Below, piece after piece: positions 18,001 through 26,937 of a stretch of 64,000 nt of DNA. The notes under the pieces were generated by a model that did no database searches, was not told the DNA's origin, and was given only the letters and a program-made list of their open reading frames with translations. Origin of the DNA: Fluviicola sp. (GTDB lineage Bacteria > Bacteroidota > Bacteroidia > Flavobacteriales_D > Crocinitomicaceae); NCBI GenBank assembly GCA_029866325.1, contig JARWZO010000021.1, positions 1 to 64,000 of the forward strand. The letters run 5' to 3'. Numbering within the stretch: the first letter of the stretch is position 1; every line of letters begins with the position of its first letter. The position numbers and the translations under genes are program-made.

Positions 18001-19809
18001 AACCGGTGTAGTGAACGTAGCTCCGGAACCGACTACAGTATTCCCAAATTGAGTAGAATACCAAGTTAAGGTAGCACCACCGGGTAATGTTCCGATAACT
18101 GTTGCAGTAAGCGTAGTAGACGTATTGGTACAAATACTAACGTTGAGAGATGTAATATTAAAAAATGGCTGAGGCAAACTTGCAATTCCGGAAGCACCAG
18201 CTGTAGCACCATTCGGAGGGAATAAAGGCACATGTGAAGAATTGGTTGTTCCATTAGCACCCCCTGTTACAGTTTGCACGGGAGCACCGGAAGTAAATGC
18301 AATTTGTCCTCCGGCACCACCACCACCAGGACCGTCTGCCTCCATTGCAGGAGAAGCGAACGTTCCGAACGAAATGACTTGATTACCGCCTACACCACCG
18401 TTTGCAGCAAGTGTAACACTAGCCGGAATGGCAGTACCGTTTGAAATCGCAATCGCACCTCCGCCACCGGCACCACCGGCAGCATCATTTCCATATTTCT
18501 GAGATGAAGCCGGGGTTGCAGTTTGACCGGCAGGATTTGCATTCTGACCGGCTGCACCATTACTTTCTATCGTTCCTGTTCCTGAAATAGCTCCGTAAAC
18601 CGTCACAAAAACGATTCCTCCACCTCGGCCACCGTTACCACCTTGAGTAGGATTCGAGTTGGCATCACCAGCGCCGCCCCCGCCGCCCATAAATAAGCGC
18701 GTGCTTGAATACGTTAACGGATGACCGCCAAGGCCACCTTCACTTCGTCTATAATCGCCAGACCATGCGGTATTATTAGGTCCGATAACCGTTTCATTTT
18801 GGTTGCTAGTTGAATAGGAATAACCTCCACGTCCGCCACCCGAACTTGTCGATGTGCCAAAACCTGCAGATTCTAAATTCCAAATAGCGGTATAACCTGT
18901 CGGATTTCCTTTTCCTGTGTAAGCTCCAGCTCCAATATTCGAACCACCGCCACCACCGGCATTGTGATTACCACCACCTCCTCCTCCATTTGCAGGAGCT
19001 GATTTACAATAACGTGAATACAAGGCGTCGTATTCTGTATAAAAGCCACCAATTCCCTCACCTTTTTCAGCACCTTCCAATGCAGAATTCGAAGCGCAAT
19101 ATCCTACATTGGCGGCTGCACTTGGAGGTGAACCTGCGGTTTGCAAATCACATACACCTCCACGAAAACCGTAAGCAGAAGCTGAAATTCTACCGGTACC
19201 GGTAAGTGTAAGATTTCCATCAATTTCAAGAGCGACAACCCCACCAATGGTTCCGTTCCAAAGAGCCGGAACAACCGAAGTTGCGGTATTTACGGTGAGA
19301 TTTGAAAAACGAGGTACACGCACTACTTGTACATGTCCGGAAGCAGTATATGCATTTTGAAGACCGCACATTAAGTTAATTGTTGTTCCTCCAACTACGG
19401 ATCTCACTTCGATTAACTCGTATCTCCCTGCATTATTATAACTAGTGACGTTTCCCCATAAATCTTGGAAAGATCCCCAATCCAATTGGTGACCATTTGG
19501 AACGGTATAAGATCCTCCCCAACTTGCAGTAGGTGTTACATCCACATCCATTGTGGCGCCTTGCATTTGAATGATCATGATCAAGTCGCCCTGAGTAAGA
19601 GGCGTGGATAAAACACCATTTGTAAGTGTGTTGCTGGCAACCGTGATACTAGTAGCATTCACAGCGGCATTGGCTGTTACAGCAGTATACGCATTGATTT
19701 GAGTATTAGCAACAGTTACCGTATAGCTCCCATTCTTGGCTCGTTGCGCCGATAAATGAAGAGCGAAACAGCAAAAAAACAAAAGGAGGAGAGCACTGTT
19801 TTTTGACAT
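15052..19809 (-). CDS. Giant T9SS surface protein: shared Gly-rich module, SprB repeats, PKD, type B (CHU_C) tail
   Basis: 1585 residues. Signal peptide (MSKNSALLLLFFCCFALHLSAQ); a 600-residue N-terminal module with Gly-rich stretches (GGGGGGNHNAGGGGG, GGGGGAGD, GGAGGGGAIAI); an Ig-like module (SICTNTSTTLTATV...TTTYYVG); about eight SprB-type repeats of about 70 residues with GCTATSGPYTI-like ends; a C-rich region with a PKD domain (SYDFGDGS-like, here QYSWDFGDGSAGS); and a C-terminal gliding-motility-associated/CHU_C domain (YVPNSFTPNNDGIND...IFNRWGEKIF). Type B tails direct T9SS export, often without the usual cleavage. Probably a surface adhesin or matrix protein. Its first about 620 residues are paralogous to the product of 19969-22623. 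Confidence 0.92.
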   Translation of the reverse strand: MSKNSALLLLFFCCFALHLSAQRAKNGSYTVTVANTQINAYTAVTANAAVNATSITVASNTLTNGVLSTPLTQGDLIMIIQMQGATMDVDVTPTASWGGSYTVPNGHQLDWGSFQDLWGNVTSYNNAGRYELIEVRSVVGGTTINLMCGLQNAYTASGHVQVVRVPRFSNLTVNTATSVVPALWNGTIGGVVALEIDGNLTLTGTGRISASAYGFRGGVCDLQTAGSPPSAAANVGYCASNSALEGAEKGEGIGGFYTEYDALYSRYCKSAPANGGGGGGNHNAGGGGGSNIGAGAYTGKGNPTGYTAIWNLESAGFGTSTSSGGGRGGYSYSTSNQNETVIGPNNTAWSGDYRRSEGGLGGHPLTYSSTRLFMGGGGGAGDANSNPTQGGNGGRGGGIVFVTVYGAISGTGTIESNGAAGQNANPAGQTATPASSQKYGNDAAGGAGGGGAIAISNGTAIPASVTLAANGGVGGNQVISFGTFASPAMEADGPGGGGAGGQIAFTSGAPVQTVTGGANGTTNSSHVPLFPPNGATAGASGIASLPQPFFNITSLNVSICTNTSTTLTATVIGTLPGGATLTWYSTQFGNTVVGSGATFTTPVLSATTTYYVGTCPGTFRIPVVITVGAPTISGVPVITDAGCASLGSITGLTTSGGAGSNVITWNGAVSPGMNLTNAAAGNYTIIVTDLAGCTATAGPYTIGTSSGPTINTTNLVVTNANCLGNNGSITGITATGTGLTYAWTNSAATTLDITGLAAGNYTLTVTDNAGCTATSGPYTITQSAGPTLNATALVITTATCGNSNGSITGITATGTGLTYSWNGNATIGTDLLNVASGNYTLTITDNIGCTASAGPFNVPNAAGPTIDAANLVIVDEHCGSGDGSISGIVINGGTPAISYSWNGGAYNTLDISNLSAGNYTLTVTDFNGCTASVGPYTVLNLSGPSINATGILIAAESCTGNDGSIAGITASGNGLTYDWNGSATPSADLTNAAAGNYTLTVTDAFGCTATSGPHTITGATVMTLDATNVVITPSDCNVNNGAITGLVVLGGINPVISWSNGPSTADNTALASALYTITITDAQNCVITSDYTVGLMPNPVIDLVTPVNATCNLANASITINASGGTGSFHYSIDNGVLMNSGLNTFTNLSAGTYDIIVLDDAGCSATSSIIITDSPVPVINSIVTVDPTCGNTDGSITVNASGGSGALQYDLNGTGFVSGNQFNNLGAGLYTVVVQDNLGCTVQQDVTLTNQSGTAVNAGADLVVCAGESVTLNATNAQIYAWDNSVVNGVSFIPAVTTIYTVTGTDAFGCTSTDQLTVTVNTGLTISVVPSVISGCGPLTVTFQNTTPNSGDCIWQFSNGTTLSGPGDQTVTFNQSGCIDLTLSVVAINGCEGTQTFNDIVCVDPAPIASFTPSPGIMTTGDTYSTMFNSSLNATQYSWDFGDGSAGSNQTSPTHQFPDTGAGNYTVTLTATNANGCTDIAQAIITVNEELIYYVPNSFTPNNDGINDIFLPIFTSGFEADDYNLTIFNRWGEKIFDETDHLKGWDGTYAGNVVQNGVYTYRIEFKYAANDGREVVHGHVTLEK

Positions 19810-19968
19810 GGTTCTATTCTAGTTCAAAACTTTGACGCACAAAATACGAAAAGGTTGGTTTTTTACCTTAACATTTCTTCTGAAATATGACCAACGGTTG
19901 AGTACAATTCAACCAAAATCAATCAAGATGCTCTAAAAACGTTAGAATTATCAATAACAGAATGTGGT

Positions 19969-22623
19969 TTAATGATTGCTGATTGTAACTTTCAACACTT
20001 CATTTTTACCGTCTTTCATTACCTGAACGTAATAAATACCTGTCATCAGTCCATGAGTATCAACTACCAAGTGATCTTCTGATAAAATTGTTGATTCACA
20101 GATGATTCGCTGTCCCAACTGATTGGTCAATACGATATCCTGATGACCTACCTGATGACCTACAATATGGAAGTAATCATTCGCAGGATTCGGATACCCG
20201 ATCAAATTATCTTCGTCTGCAATCACAACCGATTGAATATCGGATACCTTAAACGCTCCGTCAATATCCACTTGTTTAAGACGGTAATAATTTGTCCCTT
20301 TAAGAGGGTTAGCATCCAATGTTCTGTATTCATGAAGAATCTGAGACGTTTCAGCCCCTTGAACAAGCGCAATTTCTTCCCAATTGAATAAGTCAATGCT
20401 TCGTTCTACAATAAAATAATCGTTATCGATTTCAGATTGCGTTGCCCATAATAAATCGACTTTTTGCAATTCATTCAAGGTAGCTGTGAAATACATCAAC
20501 TCAATTGGCAACGGTGCAACAACATTTACAATAGCAGTAATGATACAACCGCTTGAATTCATGTATGTAATCGTAGTTGTTCCCACAGAAACACCCGTAA
20601 CTACACCACCAGAAGTAATTGTTCCGACAGCAGGTGTTCCTGACACCCAAGGAGTAACGCCATTCGGTGTTCCTGATCCGGTAAGTGTTGTATTACCGCC
20701 AACAGGGATCGTGAGGACACCTGAAATAGTAACAGCACCACTAACTGTAACAACCACAGGTAAGCGGAATGTTCCAGGACAAACTCCTACATAATAAGTT
20801 GTAGTTGAAGACAATACAGGTGTTGTATAAGTTGCACCTGTGCCAAGTACGGTATTTCCGAATTGGGTTGAGTACCATGTCAATGTTCCCGGTGCTACCC
20901 CAGTAACAGATGCGGTAAGCGTTGTTGAAGTATTCGGACAAATGGTTACGTTTGGCGAAGTAACATTGAAAAAGGTCTGCGTTAAGCCAGACATTCCTGA
21001 TGCTCCCATTGTAGCACCGTTTGGAGGAAAAAGATTTACATGCGTTGAATTAGTAACTCCATTTCCACCGCCCGCAACTGATTGTGTGGGCGTTCCTGAT
21101 GTAAACGCAATATGTCCGCCTGCGCCACCACCGCCAGGACCGTCGGCTTCCATAGTAGGAGCTCCTACAAAACCACCAAATGAAATAACTTGGTTACCAC
21201 CTGTTCCGCCATTGGCAGAAAGCGTTATGCTTGCTGGGATTGCCGTTGCATTAGAGATGGCTATTGCCCCTCCGCCACCGGCACCACCGGCACCATCATT
21301 CCCGTATCTTTGCGTGGATGCAGCAGCAGCAGTTTGCCCCAAAGGATTGGCATTTTGTCCATTAGCTCCATTGCTTACAACTGATCCAGTTCCCGAAATG
21401 GTTCCATAAACAGTCATAACAACAATTCCACCACCAGCACCACCAGCACCACCTTGAGTAGGATTCGCATTTGCGTCACCAGCGCCACCGCCGCCGCCCA
21501 TAAAGATGCGCGAACTGGAATAAGTTAAAGGAACACCCCCATATCCTCCTTCGTTTCTTCTGTAATCACCAGACCAAGCAGTATTATTGGGACCTACAGT
21601 CGTTTCATTTTGGTTACTGGTTGAATACGAATAACCTCCTCTTCCACCACCAGAACTAGTTGATGTGGCAAATCCCGCCGATTCAAGATTCCAAGAGGCA
21701 TTATAGCCTGAAACCGGAATTCCATTTCCTGTGTAGGCACCTGTTCCAATATTGGAACCACCACCACCACCGGCATTGTGGTTATTACCGCCGCCGCCGC
21801 CATTTGCAGGAGCCGACTTACCATAACGGGAATATAAAGCATCGTATTCCGTGTAAAAACCACCTATTCCTTCACCCTTTTCAGCACCTTCTCTTGCATC
21901 ATTAGATGCACAATATCCTTTGTTGGCTGCAGCGCTTGGTGGTGAACCCATTGTTAGTAAATCACAGACTCCACCACGGAAACCATACCCGGAAGCTGAA
22001 ATCATTCCTGTTCCTGTCAACACTAAATTTCCAAAAACCTCAAGTGCTACTACTCCACCGATAGTACCATTCCAAGAAGTGGGAACAATTGAACAAGCTG
22101 TATTAACTGTTAAATCGACAAATCGTGGTACACGCACAACTTGAACATGACCTGAAGCAGTGTAGGCATATTGCAATCCACACATTAGATTAATAGTCGT
22201 TCCTCCTGTAATCGATCTTACCTCGACCAATTCGTATCGTCCGGCATTGTTATAAGCCGTAACATTTCCCCATAAACTTTGAAAAGAACCCCAATCTAAT
22301 TGGTGACCATTTGGAACTGTATAAGTACCACCCCAACTCGCTGTTGGAGTTACATCCACATCCATGGTTGCGCCTTGCATTTGTATGATCATGATCAAAT
22401 CACCCGGAGCAAGTGCAGTTGTTAAAACACCACTTGTTAGTGTATTGCTAGCCACAGTAATTGCCGTTGCATTTACAGCTGCATTGGCTGTAACAGAAGT
22501 GTAGGCATTGATTTGAGTATTAGCTGCTGTTACGGTGTAACTACCATTTTTCCCACGTTGAGCTAGTATTGACGTACTAAAAACGCTTAATAATGATAGA
22601 ATAAGAGTAGTATTTTTTAACAT
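19969..22623 (-). CDS. T9SS surface protein, paralogue of the 15052 gene with type A tail
   Basis: 884 residues. Signal peptide (MLKNTTLILSLLSVFSTSILAQ), then the same about 620-residue module as its downstream neighbour, nearly co-linear (RGKNGSYTVTAANTQINAYT..., Gly-rich loops, Ig-like domain PNVTICPNTSTTLTASVTG). After this it has one BIG2-like Ig segment, a fibronectin-like linker (PIELMYFTATLNELQKVDLLW) and a type A sorting tail (LIGYPNPANDYFHIVG...GIYYVQV...KVTISNH). Surface-exposed or released. Same strand as the 15052 gene with 159 bp between them, consistent with tandem duplication followed by exchange of the C-terminal half. Confidence 0.92.
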   Translation of the reverse strand: MLKNTTLILSLLSVFSTSILAQRGKNGSYTVTAANTQINAYTSVTANAAVNATAITVASNTLTSGVLTTALAPGDLIMIIQMQGATMDVDVTPTASWGGTYTVPNGHQLDWGSFQSLWGNVTAYNNAGRYELVEVRSITGGTTINLMCGLQYAYTASGHVQVVRVPRFVDLTVNTACSIVPTSWNGTIGGVVALEVFGNLVLTGTGMISASGYGFRGGVCDLLTMGSPPSAAANKGYCASNDAREGAEKGEGIGGFYTEYDALYSRYGKSAPANGGGGGNNHNAGGGGGSNIGTGAYTGNGIPVSGYNASWNLESAGFATSTSSGGGRGGYSYSTSNQNETTVGPNNTAWSGDYRRNEGGYGGVPLTYSSSRIFMGGGGGAGDANANPTQGGAGGAGGGIVVMTVYGTISGTGSVVSNGANGQNANPLGQTAAAASTQRYGNDGAGGAGGGGAIAISNATAIPASITLSANGGTGGNQVISFGGFVGAPTMEADGPGGGGAGGHIAFTSGTPTQSVAGGGNGVTNSTHVNLFPPNGATMGASGMSGLTQTFFNVTSPNVTICPNTSTTLTASVTGVAPGTLTWYSTQFGNTVLGTGATYTTPVLSSTTTYYVGVCPGTFRLPVVVTVSGAVTISGVLTIPVGGNTTLTGSGTPNGVTPWVSGTPAVGTITSGGVVTGVSVGTTTITYMNSSGCIITAIVNVVAPLPIELMYFTATLNELQKVDLLWATQSEIDNDYFIVERSIDLFNWEEIALVQGAETSQILHEYRTLDANPLKGTNYYRLKQVDIDGAFKVSDIQSVVIADEDNLIGYPNPANDYFHIVGHQVGHQDIVLTNQLGQRIICESTILSEDHLVVDTHGLMTGIYYVQVMKDGKNEVLKVTISNH

Positions 22624-22678
22624 CGCGCAATCTTAGAGTCCCCTCTTTGACGTGAAATTTACAAAATGGTTGTAAATT

Positions 22679-23164
22679 TTAGACTACTTTTTTTGAAATA
22701 GTTTGCATTATCTGACTTACTGCCGGACAAACTTCCATGTTTTTGCGTGTAAGATCCAAAATTTGATACATGTTTTTTCGATCCGTATGTGGATATTCAC
22801 GACAAGCCAATGGCCGGTCTTCGTATACGCCACAGTAGTTGTCGTTCCCTAAAAACGGACATGGTGCTACTGTTAACACATAATCTCCATCTGAATCTAT
22901 GCGCAAGTATTGGGCTATGAAGGCTGCTTCGGAAAGACGCAATCGTTTAGCTAATCGGCGAATATCAATATCTCTGAAAATAGGACTTGTGGTTTTACAA
23001 CAGTTAGCGCATGTAAGACAATCGATTTTTTTAAATACCTGTGTATGCTCTTGGTGAAAAAGATCATCCAATTTTCTTGGATTGACTTTTTTCAACCGCT
23101 GAACCGACTTTTGATACACTTCTTTATCTGCTAGAGCTTGTTGTAAAAGAGCTGCATATTTCAT
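22679..23164 (-). CDS. YkgJ-family cysteine-cluster (zinc/iron chelating) protein
   Basis: 161 residues. The YkgJ/UPF0153 cysteine cluster is visible: DCLTCANCCKTTSP, then APCPFLGNDNYCGVYEDRPLACREYP in fragments (APCPFLGND, YCGVYEDRPLACREYP). These proteins are thought to bind Fe-S or zinc; the reaction is not known. It is divergent from the flavoprotein gene at 23224. Monocistronic. Confidence 0.9.
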   Translation of the reverse strand: MKYAALLQQALADKEVYQKSVQRLKKVNPRKLDDLFHQEHTQVFKKIDCLTCANCCKTTSPIFRDIDIRRLAKRLRLSEAAFIAQYLRIDSDGDYVLTVAPCPFLGNDNYCGVYEDRPLACREYPHTDRKNMYQILDLTRKNMEVCPAVSQIMQTISKKVV

Positions 23165-23223
23165 ACTGTAAAATTAATAGTTGTTGGCACGCAATTAGCA
23201 TGAACTTACTATATTCGTTGAAT

Positions 23224-24720
23224 ATGGCAGATGAACATTTTGACTTGGTGGTCATTGGAGGAGGTCCGGCAGGTTATGCAGCCGCTATGCGGGCAATTGA
23301 TTATGGAAAACGTGTTTGTTTGATTGAACGAGAGCGTGTTGGTGGAGCCGGAGTATACAATGGTGCGCTGTCTTCTAAAACACTTTGGGAAATTTCGCAG
23401 AAAGTCGCCAGTGTAAACGACACCATTCAAGGAAAAGGTCGTGAAAAATTCTATCTTAATTGGGAAGATGTAAGTGCTACCGTTGATGAGGCAGTCTTCG
23501 AACGAAAGTTTCAATATTCCTGTCATTTAAAACTGCTGCAAACCGAAACGATGAAAAAACTGCTCACTTATCACCGTGGGATTGGGCGTTTTATCAATGA
23601 TCATGAAATCGAGATTCTTCACGATGGTGAAAAACGCATCGTTTACGGTGATAGAATCATTGTAGCAACAGGCAGCAGACCGCGAAAAATGGATGGTGTT
23701 GATGTGGACGAACGAACTATTTTCACGAGCGACGGAATCGAACATTTGACCGATTATCCTAAAAGTTTGGTCATTGTAGGTGCAGGTGTCATTGGTTGTG
23801 AATACGCAACTATTTTTTCAAATCTTGGAAAAACCAAAGTTTATATCATAGACCGTCAGGATAGAATTCTACCGTTTGAAGACGCTGATATTTCTACGAT
23901 TGTGAGTGAAAATCTGGAGAAAAAAGGCGTCACCATTCACCACAACGCGCAGTTGGAGCGTCTGGAAAACCGCGGCGATCATGTGGAATATGAATTATCT
24001 TACCCTGACGGAAAACGGGAAACCATTCAGGTTGAAAAAGCCTTGTTGTCTATTGGGCGCATTCCGAACGTGGAACAATTGAACCTGGAAGCTGCCGGAG
24101 TGTTGATGTCTAAACGTGGAGTACACATCGGCGACGATGATACCATCACAAACATACCACACATTTATGCGGTAGGCGATGTTTCCGGAAGAATTGCTTT
24201 GGTCAATATGGGCGAAATCGAGGCAAGACATGCCGTTGAGTTGGCTTACGGAAGTGTTGCTGAGCGCTTGAATTACGACAACATTTGCACCATTATGTTT
24301 TTGCAACCCGAAGTTGCCGCAGTCGGATTTAATGAGCAATACTGTCTGCAAAATAATATTCCGGTGAAGATCGTGAAGATCGATTATTCGGTCATTGCGC
24401 GGGCTATTGCGATGCGTAAGACCCAAGGATTCTTTAAGATCATCGTAACAAATGACTCCGAAATGAAAATTTTGGGAATGCGTGCGGTGGGCGAGCATGC
24501 TTCTACCGCTATTCAGGCAATCGGGTTACTCATAAAATTAGATATGCCGATTCACGTGATTGCGGAATTGATTCACCCACACCCATCTATTGCCGAAGGA
24601 ATTCAGGAATGTGTGCGTATGCTGTTGAATAGTTCTATTTTCAAATCGTCTGTATTCAAAGATAAATTGGCGTGTTATTCGTTGGTTGACGGTGTTAAAA
24701 CACCCTTGGAGCGTTTGTAA
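23224..24720 (+). CDS. FAD-dependent pyridine nucleotide oxidoreductase lacking the redox disulfide
   Basis: 498 residues from the ATG at 23224; an ATG at 23200 would add eight residues (MNLLYSLN) of no family likeness, so the second start is preferred. It has the layout of class I disulfide oxidoreductases (lipoamide dehydrogenase, SthA transhydrogenase): FAD Rossmann motif VVIGGGPAGYAAAMRA, NAD(P) motif VIVGAGVIGCEYA, IYAVGDVSG, and the C-terminal dimer region (ELIHPHPSIAEGIQE). The GGTCLNVGCIPSK active-site loop is replaced by GGAGVYNGALSSKT, with no redox cysteines. Role therefore likely NAD(P)H/FAD electron transfer of transhydrogenase type and not dithiol chemistry. Confidence 0.85.
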   Translation: MADEHFDLVVIGGGPAGYAAAMRAIDYGKRVCLIERERVGGAGVYNGALSSKTLWEISQKVASVNDTIQGKGREKFYLNWEDVSATVDEAVFERKFQYSCHLKLLQTETMKKLLTYHRGIGRFINDHEIEILHDGEKRIVYGDRIIVATGSRPRKMDGVDVDERTIFTSDGIEHLTDYPKSLVIVGAGVIGCEYATIFSNLGKTKVYIIDRQDRILPFEDADISTIVSENLEKKGVTIHHNAQLERLENRGDHVEYELSYPDGKRETIQVEKALLSIGRIPNVEQLNLEAAGVLMSKRGVHIGDDDTITNIPHIYAVGDVSGRIALVNMGEIEARHAVELAYGSVAERLNYDNICTIMFLQPEVAAVGFNEQYCLQNNIPVKIVKIDYSVIARAIAMRKTQGFFKIIVTNDSEMKILGMRAVGEHASTAIQAIGLLIKLDMPIHVIAELIHPHPSIAEGIQECVRMLLNSSIFKSSVFKDKLACYSLVDGVKTPLERL

Positions 24721-24736
24721 TTACTGATTAAAGGTC

Positions 24737-24799
24737 TTACCCCTAGGGGTAAAGTCTCCGTAGGAGGTTCGGTTTTACCATATTTAGTCCCTATGGGAC
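24737..24799. repeat. Palindrome-rich repeat unit
   Basis: Three consecutive palindromes: TTACCCCTAGGGGTAA at 24737-24752, CTCC-N3-GGAG at 24756-24766, and GTCCC-N3-GGGAC at 24787-24799. The last part (24776-24799) recurs at 27355-27378 with two mismatches. I recall this kind of GTCCCTACGGGAC repeat from other Bacteroidota. The rest of this 254-bp gap holds no gene that I can support. Confidence 0.75.
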
Positions 24800-24930
24800 A
24801 TTACAGCACAACCAAACTTTCATCCAATACTTATATTCATCCCTTAGGCGTTGCATTGTTTTGTTCCAAAAGAGACGCGTGTTTGAGAACGCCCAAGGAA
24901 CGTGTGAACCTAAGAATAATCTATGCGAAC

Positions 24931-24956
24931 AAAAAAAGGAGCCCGAAGACTCCTTT
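24931..24956 (-). terminator. Rho-independent terminator of the 24975-25661 gene
   Basis: AAAGGAG/CTCCTTT arms (24935-24941 with 24950-24956) around an 8-nt loop; on the minus strand the stem is followed by seven T (A-run 24931-24937). Confidence 0.8.
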
Positions 24957-24974
24957 CCTTTCATTAATATTTTC

Positions 24975-25661
24975 TTAGATCACGCCGAGAACGATTAGCA
25001 GTGCATAAATCACAGCTGCCAAACCACATAAATAAGCAAGTCCAAAACCAAAAAAGGCAAAACCAATTCCGAAACCAACGATGGCTAGAATCAAATCAAT
25101 CCAGAAACGTGTTGTAATTCCCTCATAAATTGCAACTGCAAGCGGTGGAATAATAATCGCTAAGATAACCAGTAGAACAAGCATTACGCCACTTTCGGAA
25201 GAACCTTGCGCTGCTTTCTTGGCAATCGTAGCTCTTTCGCTTAACGGAACATAATATTCGTGCTCACGCTGTTTGCGCTGACGCACTTGTTGAGCAGGTT
25301 TCGTTTCCTTTTTAGCAGTTGAACCTTTTTTCTTTTGCGTCGATTTTTCATCAGAACGTTGCTGCGGTTGCGGCTGTTCGTTTTTGATTACTTTATCCGA
25401 CTGAAAAACAGTTGATTGAACCTCCTTTTTTTCCAACGAAGAAACAACTGCTTCATCTTTGGCATCTTCCTGAACGATTAACTCACCAGTAACTACCTTA
25501 TCATCAGATGCTTTAAAACCTCGATTCTTATTGTGATAAAAACCTTTCGTGTACTTACGTTTTTGAATGGATGATCCACCAAAACCATTACCTGCCACAC
25601 CACATGAAGACACTAAAATGGTGATAATTAGGGCTGAAGCAAAAAGATGTAGTTTTTTCAT
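24975..25661 (-). CDS. Lipoprotein with C-terminal YqaE/Pmp3-like membrane domain
   Basis: 228 residues. The N-terminus is a lipoprotein signal (LIITILVSSCGVAGNG, lipobox Cys20). A charged, Gln/Lys-rich linker spans about residues 60-150. The C-terminal about 65 residues match the Pmp3/UPF0057 fold: VILAIIIPPLAVAIYEG then FWIDLILAIVGFGIGFAFFGFGLAYL in two or three hydrophobic helices. Stand-alone Pmp3 proteins modulate membrane potential or salt tolerance. The combination of a lipidated N-terminus and a Pmp3-like tail is uncommon. Separate transcription unit between folD and a terminator. Confidence 0.75.
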   Translation of the reverse strand: MKKLHLFASALIITILVSSCGVAGNGFGGSSIQKRKYTKGFYHNKNRGFKASDDKVVTGELIVQEDAKDEAVVSSLEKKEVQSTVFQSDKVIKNEQPQPQQRSDEKSTQKKKGSTAKKETKPAQQVRQRKQREHEYYVPLSERATIAKKAAQGSSESGVMLVLLVILAIIIPPLAVAIYEGITTRFWIDLILAIVGFGIGFAFFGFGLAYLCGLAAVIYALLIVLGVI

Positions 25662-25694
25662 TTTCTGAGCTAAAAATTGTTTTTCAAATATAGG

Positions 25695-26573
25695 TTATTT
25701 TCCTTTAAGCTCCATTGCCTTCAAGGTATTTATCATAAGAGAAGCTATAGTCATTGGTCCTACTCCGCCGGGAACAGGAGTTATATACGAACATTTCGGA
25801 GCGACTTCATCAAACGCTACATCGCCAGCCAAACGCCACCCACGTTCACGTGAAGGATCGGTAACGCGTGTTGTTCCAACATCAACAACCACGGCACCTT
25901 CTTTTACCATGTCGGCTGTAATAAAACCCGGAACGCCAACAGCTGCAACCAAAATATCGGCTTGATTGCAAATTTCACGGATGTTTTCCGAACGCGAGTG
26001 CACTAAGGTAACTGTACAATTTCCCATATCGGTGTTGCGACCAAGTAACAAACTAAGCGGTGTTCCAACAATATTGCTTCGACCAACAACCACACAGTTT
26101 TTACCCGATGTTTCAATATTATAACGACGTAATAATTCTACGATTCCAGCTGGAGTAGCCGGTACAAATCCAGGCAGATTCAACATCATGTTCCCCACAT
26201 TGATCGGATGGAAACCGTCGACATCTTTTTTAGGATCAATCGCCAGTGTTACTTTCATTTCGTCGATGTGCTCAGGAAGTGGCAATTGCACAATAAAACC
26301 GTCGATACTTTTATCTTCATTGAGTGCTTTTACTTTGTTCAGCAATACTTCTTCCGAAACCGAATCATCGTAACGTATCAAGGTGCTTTCAAATCCGATT
26401 TCCTCACAAGCTTTCACTTTTGAATTCACATAACTCACTGATCCACCGTCGTTCCCAACCAAAATAGCAGCCAAATGCGGAATTTTACGCCCTTCTGCTT
26501 TTCGTTCTTTCACCAGAACCGCCAGCTCTTTTTTGATGATTTCAGACGTTTGTTTACCGTTGAGAATTTCCAT
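25695..26573 (-). CDS. folD: Bifunctional methylenetetrahydrofolate dehydrogenase/cyclohydrolase
   Basis: 292 residues from ATG at 26573 ([15 protein letters not shown]); a longer frame to 26681 adds 36 residues outside the family length. FolD interconverts methylene-, methenyl- and formyl-tetrahydrofolate. Motifs: [13 protein letters not shown] (Lys of the catalytic pair), [44 protein letters not shown] (NADP-binding), [12 protein letters not shown]. Full length. No neighbours of folate metabolism visible. Confidence 0.96.
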   Translation of the reverse strand: MEILNGKQTSEIIKKELAVLVKERKAEGRKIPHLAAILVGNDGGSVSYVNSKVKACEEIGFESTLIRYDDSVSEEVLLNKVKALNEDKSIDGFIVQLPLPEHIDEMKVTLAIDPKKDVDGFHPINVGNMMLNLPGFVPATPAGIVELLRRYNIETSGKNCVVVGRSNIVGTPLSLLLGRNTDMGNCTVTLVHSRSENIREICNQADILVAAVGVPGFITADMVKEGAVVVDVGTTRVTDPSRERGWRLAGDVAFDEVAPKCSYITPVPGGVGPMTIASLMINTLKAMELKGK

Positions 26574-26625
26574 GTGCTGAATTTTGGTGCAAATATAACG
26601 ATTCGATTCTGCTTGATAGCACTTC

Positions 26626-26937
26626 ATGAAAAGTGATAATGCCTCTCTTGCGTCACTGAAAGTTTCAACAGATCGGAACATTTCCAGGGAGTTGTTTTTA
26701 GACGACTATCATTTCAATACCTACTATTTTCTTTTCAATCAATTAATTCTACCCGCTAATCGTTTAAATCTGCCATTCGCTCAACAGGAAAGTCAGTTTG
26801 CTAAACCATGTTACATCCTTTACAACCTATTGGAAACGGAAGGCGTCTTTAGAGTAGGTTCAAAACTATTCGGTCATGGAAAAAAGACTCATCAAACGAA
26901 GTATCATGCAAAGCGGAGCTATCCAGCAGGTCAATGA
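26626..26937 (+). CDS. Uncertain hypothetical ORF of 103 residues
   Basis: Starts 53 bp upstream of folD's start on the opposite strand and overlaps the next ORF by 62 bp in another frame. The middle ([41 protein letters not shown]) looks protein-like, but the first 20 residues overlap folD's alternative leader and the last 20 ([17 protein letters not shown]) look like out-of-frame sequence. It may be a real short gene or the 5' part of a gene frameshifted into 26876-27262. No homology recognised. Confidence 0.35.
   Translation: MKSDNASLASLKVSTDRNISRELFLDDYHFNTYYFLFNQLILPANRLNLPFAQQESQFAKPCYILYNLLETEGVFRVGSKLFGHGKKTHQTKYHAKRSYPAGQ

Noticed and set aside
20840-21409. Long antisense ORF of 189 codons in the T9SS paralogue
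   Set aside because: Pro-rich composition is the antisense image of the Gly-rich coding region; not a real gene.
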